This document shows, piece after piece, positions 36,001 through 46,306 of a stretch of DNA of 64,000 bases. Source of the DNA: Mangifera indica (Eukaryota > Streptophyta > Magnoliopsida > Sapindales > Anacardiaceae). Position 1 is the first letter of the stretch. The number at the start of each line of letters is the position of its first letter. A program made the position numbers and the translations under genes. The notes beneath the pieces were generated by a model, which made no database searches, had not been told where the DNA came from, and saw only the letters and a program-made list of their open reading frames with translations. The DNA lies in the NCBI RefSeq assembly GCF_011075055.1, contig NC_058144.1:9576138-9640137 (forward strand). The letters run 5' to 3'.

Positions 36001-37140
36001 AAATTAATTAAAATTATAGGTCAATTCCCAACTTAAAGTTATTAAGATTAATCTTAAAGTGAAAAATATTAAAGAAAAAAATGATGAATCGAAACACTAG
36101 TGTAACAATATTTATATCAATAAATCCTTAAATTAATATTGAATTAAAATTTTAATTAAAATTTAATTTATTTAAGCCGGATTATAAAGTCAAATTCCAC
36201 TCTGTTTAAAATGAGGTTGTGAAGGCAACAAAAGGGCCAGACGGATGGCATGGGAAGCGCGTGATGATGAAGTGGATTGATGTCATACTTGCTTTGAAAA
36301 TCTGCCATCGATTTTACCTTTCTCCAGCCCACTGATCCTCTAATTTTTCCACCTATCATTTTTACCATAAACTTTTTCTTTTATTACATTATAATACAAA
36401 TAGTCCATTCTACTATAAATTTTCATAAGATAACGCCTGCAATCTCACGGCCAATGATTCAAAAATTCTATTCATAATGTCTTCTGTAAAAATAGAAATA
36501 ATAAACCAATTAAAGGAAAGGGGTTTTCATGACATTAGGGTTTAGGGTTTCCTTTTATTACATTCAAGGAAAAAGGGTTTAATTCAAAGTTACCCAGTTA
36601 GTTATATAATGAGAGATATTAAGTATATATTTGTTTATATATTTAAAGTAGTTGTACATAGTTTTATTGATAAGAATTAGAATTCCAAATGGGAATATTT
36701 TCAAGTGAAGTTAAGAATCAGTGTCTGGAAATCATGCATATTTTTCTTCATCAATTATCATACTTTATATTCAAAATTGAGAATATTATATTATGCATTT
36801 GAATATGCAGGACGATACATGGATTCTCTTTCAACACTAAAACTATACTACTTCTAGTAAGTAAAGATTTAAAGATGGTACAAGGTTTACAGGAAGGAAG
36901 AACAACAATTTCATTTCATTTCATTATTCATATTCATATTCATATTCATTTCAATGCATTTCCATTTCCTCAGAGATGAGCTGTTTATCATGTTTTCCAA
37001 AGGAACAGTTATATGTGCTTTTATCACAGGAACTACAAATCAGCATTGCCTTTCAATGGAAAAGGAACCATTGAAGCATGATAGGAATCGGGTGATTGAA
37101 GAATTCTAGCTAAAATACAGGAAACAATAGGGAAAAAAAA

Positions 37141-37144
37141 TCAG

Positions 37145-37175
<31 letters not shown>

Positions 37176-40002
37176 ATTTCACATCTACACCTGGCACCTT
37201 GTCGCTTGGTTGTGCTTTTGGCACATTGGTTCTCGCAGGAGTATCCAGCGTGACTGGTTTTGGCACCTCTGGTGGATTTGCACAACGAATGAGTGCCCAA
37301 TTCACACTTTGAAAAAATGGATGTCGTTTTACTTCCGTAGCCCCACGTCTATAAGCAACACGATGCTGTGGTTCTTTTACAAGTAAACCTCTGATCAAGT
37401 CCCGAGCAGCAAAGCTCACATTAGGCGACTCAGGAAATCTTAATGGCTGGCCAACCACATTAAAAAGAGTAGCACGGTTCCCAGCCCCCTTGAAAGGAGT
37501 TTTACCAAATAAAAGCTCATAAAGAAAGATCCCAAATGTCCACCAATCAACAGCGCTTCCGTGGCCTTCACCTTTAATTATTTCAGGCGCCAAGTATTCA
37601 TGTGTACCAACAAAAGACATAGATCGGGCATTTGTGGGTTCAGCAATGAGCTCAGGGAGAGGGCTCACTTGATTTTGAATTTCAGTCTTTGGTTTGGCCT
37701 TTTTTTCTTTCTTGTTCTTGCCCGAAAAGAATCGAGGCGCAAAACATGCAGGTTGGATGCAATCTGGTTGCATTACACAAGTTGGTTCAATGCAAGCAGG
37801 TTGAGCACAGTATGCTGAATTCTTTGACTCCAATGCGGAGTTTGAGGATTTGACTAAAGTCGGGCAGACTGCACATCTTAGAGAGAGGTCAAAATCAGAA
37901 AGCATTATATGCCCATCTTCCCTCACCAAGACATTCTCTGGCTTAAGGTCTCTATAAATGATCCCAAGCATGTGCAAATACTCCAAAGCAAGAAGAACTT
38001 CTGCCACATAAAACCTGAAGGGGGAAAGAGCGTATTAGTAAAAATAATCATAATTCAGCCTTATTATTCTCTGCATCATTTTTTATAAACTGCTGTCTTC
38101 ATCTTCAAAGTTATATATTTTTTGAATTATTCATGAATATTAATCTTCTACAAGCACTACCCAAAATTTTTTAAGAGATTTAAGATCCTACCAAAATCAG
38201 TGTTAGTTTTACTTGCTGTTCAATTATAATCAAATGTTAATGACACAATAAAACAAGGTTTTAAGCCCATTATCACTTTGCCAACTTATTATCATTCTTC
38301 AATAGATAAAAAGATATAAAAAAAAGTTCTTTCAGTGGGTAAAAACAGCAAAATGATCAGAAGGAAAGCAAAATAGCAAAGCAAAGAGTGATGCTGATAA
38401 GCTTTGTTACATACTAAATAAATTTGGTAATCACGAAAGTTATTGTGCTAAGGGGAATTGAGAGCACAAACAAGTTCTATTGCAGGGGCCTAAGCTTGTT
38501 CTACATTGGCCAAACAGAAGTACATAAGTTGGGCAAAGTTGTTGCCTAGTTTTACTAGAGCAGTTCTTGACAAATATGCTAAAATTAATGGCATGCTTTG
38601 ATAAAAACATGTCTAGTTAGAATGCAGTTGAAAGTTACAAAAATAAATGAATTGGCTGAAACATATTTAATGACCAGACTTAACAGTTTTAACAACTTCA
38701 CTTGAGGCATATTAATTATCCTGTTAGAAAGGAATTTTACCAGTTTCTAAGCTACACTTATCTCAAAATTCAAATGTTTACTTCCCTAAAATATGAAGTT
38801 CTCATTAATTAAGCAAGAAGGAGAAAAGAATTGCCATACCTGGCTGCATGCTCTGGAAAATACTTCCCTGGCTGCCTTTGCCTGAGTGCATGTAAATCTC
38901 CCCCAGGGCAGAATTCCATCACCAAACAAGAAAATTTATCTGTCTCAAAGTGAGAATATAAAGTTGGTAGAAATGGATGATCCAGAGACTGCAGTATTTC
39001 TCTCTCAGTCTGAGCTCTAAGGAGCTTCTTCCTGCTTGCCAAGGCCGCTTTATCCATAACCTTCATGGCAAAATAGCTTTTTATGCCCATTAACTCTGAT
39101 AGATATACATTGCCTATATCTCCACATCCTAATCTCCTCAATAATTTGAAGTGATTCAAACCCAAGGCCCCCTCATGTGATCTGACTGCTTGTATTGCTT
39201 CCCATCTCGTATCATTGGCCTTATGAGGTTTGTAAACAGCATTGCTTAAACTACTTGAGCTGCTTTCATCACTAACATCACTGCCAGTGCTACCTCTGCA
39301 GATGCTTGACTTCCTGCTCTCAATATAATCACAGGATTGACTCACTTCGCCAATTTCACCAGACTTTACAATGCTGCTTGCACATTCACTGACTTCTGTA
39401 TTGGTGAAACTTTGTTTGGCCTCTACATACAAGGTAGAAGTGTACATACTGTTTGTAGGACTTGGACAGAAGCTTACTGCCGATTGGATTGCTAAAGGGT
39501 CCTCCAACTGTATATCAACTCCTTTACATGGGGCTGAGACAATAATTTCAGATTGAATCAATTCACTGGGGTTGCTATTCTCAGGATTATTCACCAGAAG
39601 CTTAGCACTTGATTTAGTTTCCACCAACACCCTCTTCTGAGAAGTTTCTACTGTTTTATCAAGAATATTAATTGTGCCCACATGTTCAAGCTCCCCCGTA
39701 GTCAAATCATAGAAGTGCTTTGCTGAATTAGGCGATTCTTCATGCTGTTGATCATCTTGGGCCATTTTTTTATTGATTACAGAGCCATTTACATTGCAAA
39801 CCGACTTTGAGCCAAGATTGTTAGCGGATGCATAGGTTGTGGGAGAAACGCCTTCATTTCTAGATTCTTTCGGAGGAGGTTGTGAGCAGCGAGGGGCACT
39901 CGATGTGGAAGGATGTTTGCTGCTTACTGAAGATTGCAAATTTTGGGTCTTTGATGAAGAGATAGCACCATTAGCAAGTGACTCCATTGAGCAACTCAAC
40001 AC
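37141..40002 (-). CDS. D6PK-like AGC-VIII protein kinase
   Basis: Plant AGC-VIIIa Ser/Thr kinase of the D6 protein kinase-like group, which in Arabidopsis phosphorylates PIN auxin exporters at the plasma membrane. Two coding exons, 40002-38840 and 38014-37141, join through an Arg codon (HAARFYVAEV) and give 678 residues, or 673 if the second Met (MESLANG) is used. The long Ser-rich N-terminus (about 285 residues) precedes the kinase: [40 protein letters not shown], and DFD in place of DFG ([10 protein letters not shown]), the AGC-VIII hallmark. The insertion before subdomain VIII has evenly spaced Cys ([20 protein letters not shown]), then [13 protein letters not shown]. The C-terminus YLEIDFF fits the group. 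On the minus strand a donor at about 40568 and an acceptor near 40016 suggest a 5' UTR intron. Confidence 0.92.
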
Positions 40003-40681
40003 CAGTCACCAGCTCTGCACAGCAGAAATCCAACCAAGCACATAGATGATAAGTGATAAGGCCAACGCTTATGTCATTATTTACAAATATTAAAACTTGC
40101 TAAAAATAAAACATTAATGGAAAGAAGTACTGCAAATTTAAATTTACAATAACAAAGCTATTTGCCGCAAAATAAGTCAGAAGGAAAATTCAAACAAGAC
40201 AAAATGCAACAAGAATCCATATAATTAAAGAATACACAAATATCACGGAGAAAACAAGATACTATATGGCTAAGATAACACGCGAATGAATACATAACAT
40301 AAAAAAGTAATTCACAATCAAAGGAATGTCAACTAAAGATCCCCCATAATCCCATTGCTTCCTCCATTACAATTAAGCAACAAAAATGAAGCTCTTTCAG
40401 AACCCAAATGCCCCGTTTTGTGGCCCAGAAAACGCAGGAAAATAAAAAGAAACTAAAAGAAAACAAAAACCCAACTTTAATTTAATTTCCCTTAACACAA
40501 CTTATAAAAGCAGATAAATGAAAAAGCCGTTAAATAAAGAAAAGAAGAAAAAAAGGAGGAGAAATACCTGATCATAGAACGGATAAGAGAATGAAATGGT
40601 TCATGAAGTGGGGAGAAAAAAGTGAAATAACTTTGCGTGAACAGGCGTTGAGTTCAGATCGGATCGAAAGAAAGAAAAGAC

Positions 40682-40704
40682 AGAGAGAGAGAGAGAGAGA
40701 GAGA
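40682..40704. repeat. (GA)n microsatellite in the kinase 5' leader
   Basis: A GA dinucleotide run, equivalent to CT on the kinase's coding strand, just upstream of the proposed 5' UTR intron. CT-rich leaders are common near plant transcription starts. Confidence 0.8.
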
Positions 40705-41649
40705 TAGAGAAAAGGAGAGAACGAATAATGATAGCAACAAAAAGGGAGTGAGTCTGAATTAGTTATTGTCGGTTAATGGTGAAACTAAGATCACAAAACC
40801 ATTAACAGTGAAAAAAAAAAAAAAAGGAAAAGGAAATAAAGAAGACACCAAACCAACTTCCCAAGCAAAACAAGATCCTTCAAAATCAAATTAAAAAAGA
40901 AAAAGGAAATTGCTGTTAGATCACAAAACAGAGATAGAAAGAAAGAATAACGGTTTTGTTGACTTGGAACAACTCAGGCCGCCCTCAGTCAACCTTTCCC
41001 AATTATAAATAATTATTTTTTTAGGTTTTCTTCAACATTAATTTTAATCTTAATTAATTTAGAATCACATGCCATGCCCCCATTATCATATCCATACATG
41101 TCACTAATCCTCTGACCTTTTTCATGGAGGTAAAAAACAGAGGCTCTTGCATGTATCACACTTGACAATGTCATCATCGCTACACTCATAACTAAAAATT
41201 CTTGTTGATTACAACCAAATTGGATGATAATATTCTTACTAAATTAATTAGGGGAACGAAAATTCAAATGAAAAAAAAACACGAGAATTATACAGATATA
41301 ATATGATAAATAGTAAAAAATCGGTTCGTAATAAAATAGTTATAAATTTTGGATATAAGAAAAATCGAAATATATATATACAAATTTAATATGACATAAT
41401 ATTAATAATACGTTTTTTATGGATTTTTTAGTAAAGATTTTAAATATTATATTTAAAATGTGAATTAAATAAAAATAAAAATTAACTCTGAGTTACTCCT
41501 GCTTTTATTGACTGGAATAATGTTGTCGATCTTGGATTGATTTGAATTTATTTATAATTATCATACTGACATCACGGGATGGGACACAAATTGGATTAAC
41601 ATTTTATTAATAATGATCAGATTAATTAAATAGTAATCACATGGGATTA

Positions 41650-41960
41650 AGTGAAACTACACCAACAACATTACTCCTTCCATCGCCTCCCTCACATGCG
41701 CCCACGTGAACTTGAACTTAAGCACGTGGACGGCTGTCATTTACTCATGCTATATGCTAACGCACGCCTCATTCGGTGCATCATAAAACAATGCGCTGCT
41801 CTTCCTTGGCCTCACATTGGACTGGCAGGGACACAATCGTCATTTAACAAGAAGAAAAAGCCTTTACTCCTACAAAACATGTGGGGTCTACCTGCCACGC
41901 TGGCGGGTTGAACAGGACCCGCTGGACAGAATTACGGCAAACGGTTGCTGGGTTGGGCTG
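41650..41960. promoter_or_regulatory. GC-richer island with paired G-boxes, candidate distal element
   Basis: In an AT-rich surround, this stretch has balanced composition and two perfect CACGTG G-boxes at 41703-41708 and 41723-41728, exactly 20 bases apart. It lies about 1 kb upstream of the presumed D6PK-like transcription start. There is no recognisable protein in any frame. A regulatory role is inferred. Confidence 0.3.
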
Positions 41961-42189
41961 TCCTTTAATTTCAATTCTTAATTTTATTTTTTAAAAATAT
42001 ATAATTTTTGTCGAGTTTTAATCGTAAAAAGAAGATGAATGGGAAAGATTGGGAATAGAAAGTTGTGGGACAAGACAAGGGCGTGGCATCAACCGAAAAC
42101 AACATTCGTTTTCGGAGTGCGATGCATTGAATCATTCTGTTTCTCTCCAAACCATCCCTCATTCATGCAGTCGATAAGAGTAGATTCAA

Positions 42190-42540
42190 ACCAAATTAAA
42201 TTTAAATTCGTTTGAGCTCAAACTTAGTGCAACTTAATAATAATATAACTCGAGTTTGAGCTCAAACTCGTCGAGCTCATTATGCTTGAGCTTAAACTCG
42301 ATTCGAATTCAACTTAATTCATTTCAAATTTGAGTATTCGTTATTAAAACGACATCGTTTTAATATATATTAATCAAAATAATATCGTTTTATATCAAAA
42401 ATTTTAATTTACAAACTTTGACAATTAAACTCGAGCTCACTCGAGCTAACTTAGGGCTGACTCATTCGAATCAAGTTTGAGCTCAAACTCGATCAGACTC
42501 GATTCGAATCTAACTCTAGGCATGGGTATATAATTATTTA
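42190..42540. repeat. Dispersed repeat rich in GAGCTC / ACTCGA motifs
   Basis: Dense overlapping short palindromes (GAGCTCAAACTCG and its complement) at both ends, and a centre holding AAAACGACATCGTTTT. A related, more decayed block lies at 30030-30480. It looks like a fragment of a dispersed plant repeat; the family was not identified. Confidence 0.4.
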
Positions 42541-43509
42541 CCACCACATAGATATTTTTGATACCAAACCGAATATTACTCTAGTGTAAGGATTGGCTCG
42601 TTCCGACTAATAGTTGAATTAATTAACCAATAGTTTAACAGTTCATTGTTAAAAAATTTTTTTAAATAATTTTATATAATTTATCATTAAATATATAATC
42701 TAAATTTTTTTAATATCAAAATAAACTTATTTATATATTATGTATACTCAAAATTTATACATAAAATCTTGAGTTTAATGTGACTAACAAACACAGTTTT
42801 TACCGGATTCAATTGATTAGTTCAAACAATTCAGTCCGATCTAACTATAACAACGGTTTTTAAGCAAACCGAAATCGTGTTGGCTGATGGGTGACGATTC
42901 AACTAGCCGGACACGCTGATCCAACCCAGTTTTCAAAACCATGACCCCAACATGTGTCTGCTTGTGCTCAAGACCACACTAAGAAAGATGCACAACATTC
43001 TTTGACAGCCCAGTCAAGTGCTACATCTCATATAAATTGAGACAGATACTAACTTCTTGTCTTCACCTATATTACAGGTACAAAGAACGAAAGATGTTGG
43101 TTTGCATGTTTTCAAGTCAAAAGGATTGGTGCCCTAAAATGATCAGGTGAGATACATAGAAGACAGTGCAATTGTGGATAAGTTTATGTCTCTTTAGCTG
43201 AGCACAGAGGCAGGAAGGGTCGGCAGGGATGACAGGTGGGTAGAGTACAGAGTTATGAGGGTATTAACTATGATGATAAGATAATTTGGACAGACAGAGA
43301 TTTCAGAAATGCAATTATATCCATCAAATAAATTATTGAGAAAATGTTTTATTAGAACTATGATTTCATAATCATACTGTAGTAGGTAATGTGATGCAAT
43401 TTGCTCATACCATAGTTGGATCTCCTCTTGCCTAATGAGAAAGAAGCATCCTCAGAGCCTGTTGCAGTCCAAACTACTTCATAGATTGAATGAATGTTAT
43501 TTTACAGTA

Positions 43510-44904
43510 TCAAGATTGTTCCAACAGATTTTCAAGATATAAGTTCAAGATGTATCTGCCAGTGGAAAGCACGTCAAGTCTTTTCTCACTGGGTTCATAC
43601 TTCCCTTTGCGAAGCTGATACCGATGAGTCACGGCCGAGATAGTATAAGTTTGGCCTTCGATTGTCACACTCTCTCCACATTGCAAGTTCTGTTACATCA
43701 AAAAGAAATAAGATGAGATATAACAAAACAAACATACCCCAGTAAGCATATCATGTTCTGATGTTTCCACTTTGGCAAGTTAGGCTGGACCTGCCAATCC
43801 CCATGATTGAATCTACAGAGTATATTGACATGTTGGTGCTGAAAGAATTGTGAAAAGGGTCTATCAATAGTTCCTACTTTCTGAAATTCAGGTGGAAGAG
43901 CAACTAAAATTTACAACTCATTATTGAAATAGACATGATATTTCAAAGCTTCATAATTCATAACTCCTACAGGGGCCATATCTGTTTTCACATATATAAA
44001 GGTTATGTAGAAGGAACAATTTCCACAATGAAATGTTTAAAAAGGAAAGAAAGAGACCAACATATTTTAGTGACTGCATTTTATAATGTAATCTGAAAAC
44101 AATAATGTTCTGTTTTTTATATATCCCAATCAATATTCTGTCTTCAATTATTTCTCCATCTTTAAGCGGATGCCTGCAGATCCAAATCATTGTCTGTGTC
44201 ACCATCTCTGACACTTGGGAGCAGCTTTCTACATGCATAATGGCCTTCAACCTTAAAATTTGAAGACTACTTATATGCATTCTATTTATAAATGGTTCGT
44301 CTACATATTCTCGAACCTTTTACCTTTGTCAAATTGAAGCATGCTGATGCTTACAAAGGGAAACATGGTTATTTAGACATTGGCAACGAATCATTTTGAG
44401 GAGTTTATCTTTAAATAAATCCGAAGTAAAAAACTTTAACACAAGATACAATAGATTTAAAATTTTTTTAATGAATTATAAAATCACATGTAAAATCCAG
44501 ATGGATACAGTTCATAATTCAATATCCACATCTCATAATTAAGTGGCATTGCCATTGATAAACAAACAAATAAAAACAGTGAGAAACACAAGACAAATAA
44601 ATAAATATACTATAAAAATAGATTATAGGAGAGAAATTACAGAGGGGAAGCAGCGAATGCCCAGGCTCTTCGGTGGAGGTGTAATTTCGATGACTTTGTA
44701 TGGATAGATGTTATGATCTCTACTTCTCTCTTTCCTTCTGCAAATCACTTGAACTGCTCGAGTCTGCTAATCAACAAACAATCAAACAACCATCCAACAT
44801 CATTCAGAATAATAACTTACTATTAATCATTTTCAAAATAAGAAGAAGTGATGGAAGTTTCCCACCTTTTGATACGTGCCCAGATTTGATGCCACCAATG
44901 CCAT
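43510..44904 (-). CDS. 101-residue protein of unknown function
   Basis: Not recognised as a named family. Three exons join in phase: 44904-44876 (9 codons plus 2 bases, MALVASNLG), 44737-44641 and 43689-43510. The body reads RKERSRDHNIYPYKVIEITP, PPKSLGIRCFPS, NLQCGESVTIEGQTYTISAV, THRYQLRKGKYEPSEKRLDV and LSTGRYILNLYLENLLEQS before TGA. Exons 2 and 3 are compelling: long, in phase, with good borders and protein-like composition with a beta-rich pattern. The tiny first exon rests only on phase agreement and a donor AC/GTATCA, so the true start could differ. No transmembrane segment. Its neighbours suggest it may correspond to the small unknown gene beside HLP1 in Arabidopsis, but that is a guess. 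Confidence 0.7.
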
Positions 44905-46306
44905 TAATTCGGTTTTTGGGTTATCTTCTAATTTCTGTTTCGAATGGTGATTCAGAATCAGCGAGAATAGAGAAGGCAGACGAGAAAAAGTTTTTCTATG
45001 ACACGTTTACATTAAATGACCCAGCAGATATTTTGAGAAGATGTGGCTCTTAGCTCTTACAGGCCAAATTCTTTCCAAGCAGTTTGTCTGCTTGTTCTTT
45101 GTCAAAGAGAAATTTTCACATTTAACAGTGGTAAAAAAGAATCTGAGAAGAATTATAGCTGTGGCAAAAGCTTTTGTCTTCTCTTCATGGCTGATCAAGA
45201 TACAATTAATTCTTTTAACAGTAACCAAATATTCCAATAAACCAATACACGATGTTATTAGAGCCTTGGAATAAAGAAGGAAAGTAACCACAATTTACTT
45301 ATATTGCAAAGTTACCAAAAGGCCAGCAGAAAAGAAATATTACTGTCAGTTAATCTGCAATGATCACAATTATATGACTAAACACAGATGTTTTTCTTCA
45401 TATAAATATCAACATAAAGCAGCAAATTAAGTCAATTCAGTCTAAGACCTTGAGTTCTGAAATATAATGTGTCTTGAGTACTGAAATGTCATTGAACATA
45501 TAGGAGACGTTTGATTTGAATAATATTTTATTATCAAAATAGAAAGATTATCTTAAAGATAAATTTCTTAAAAGAGTATTGAGTATAAATGTTTACTATG
45601 TTTGATAAAATTTGATAGATATAAATAATTATTGTGTTTAGTTAAAAATAATAAAATATTATTAATAAATTATTTTACTTAAATACCCTTGAATATAATT
45701 ATTTTTTAATATTTTTTATATTAATTAAAAATAAATTTATTTTTATCTCAAAAAATTAATAAATAATAATATAATTATAATAAAATCAAGAGTACCTTGA
45801 TAATCTTTAAATATCTAAGGTAAAGATGATAATCGGATTACCACCCATATTACCTGTCACGTCAGCATTGGTAATATAAGAGTACTGTAATATTTTATTA
45901 CTGACAAACCAAACAAGAGAATAAAAAATAGATTACTAAGATAATCTTAAAAGACTGGAACCAAACGACCCCATAATATAATATAACAAAATCAAGTTGG
46001 TAATATAAATAATTGCAATTTCATGAATGCAGGTATTCTATTCAGACCTAGAAAGCACATCAATATTCAGATCTCCCACATCTCAAAAGTTCTGGTAAAG
46101 GGATAGGTAAATTGATCATTGGATTTTTCAGTGGTAACACAAATCCTCCTTGAATAAAATTTGGGGAGGGGCAAGAGGGGCATAGAAGTTATCATGCATT
46201 TTTTCCCCAAGTGGAAAATGCGATGAGTCAGGTGCTCGATGCTGATAACCAATACAATCCAGCATAGTGCTACACTTCATAGCCTGTAGAGTCTTAATCC
46301 AATGAC
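44905..46306. other. Intergenic with one MITE
   Basis: It holds the promoter side of the small gene, the transposon-like element at 45503-45972 and the 3' flank of the hnRNP gene. Overlapping short frames on both strands at 45007-45291 show no recognisable protein. Confidence 0.5.
45503..45972. mobile_element. Non-autonomous DNA transposon with CGTTTGGTT-type ends
   Basis: The left end GGAGACGTTTGATTTGAATA and the inverted right end GGGGTCGTTTGGTTCCAGTC are related, and the first 100 or so bases inside are inverted copies (ATTATCTTA / TAATAAAATATTA motifs). The interior is AT-rich and non-coding. Flanking 8-base sequences agree at 6 of 8 positions, weakly suggesting a hAT-like duplication. 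A partial copy lies at 30500-30600. Confidence 0.55.

Larger units (their letters stand above)
33630..37140. other. AT-rich intergenic region with transposon remnants
   Basis: It contains degraded MULE-type MITEs (34541-34860 and 35337-36000), a palindromic AT-rich copy (34048-34205), a doubled telomere-like TTTAGGG motif at 36538-36551 and short TTCAT repeats at 36909-36955. No gene supported; paired short frames on both strands at 34927-35194 reflect low-complexity inverted sequence. Confidence 0.6.
40003..43509. other. D6PKL 5' region and repeat-bearing intergenic DNA
   Basis: It contains the kinase 5' UTR with a likely intron and a GA-repeat (40682-40704), then AT-rich spacer. A GC-richer island with two G-boxes (41650-41960) and a GAGCTC-type repeat (42190-42540) are listed separately. 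No further gene seen; 42950-43509 includes the 3' flank of the small gene to the right. Confidence 0.5.

Noticed and set aside
36538..36551. TTTAGGG doublet resembling a plant telomere repeat
   Set aside because: Only two units; telo-box-length motifs are common in plant promoters and do not indicate a telomere.
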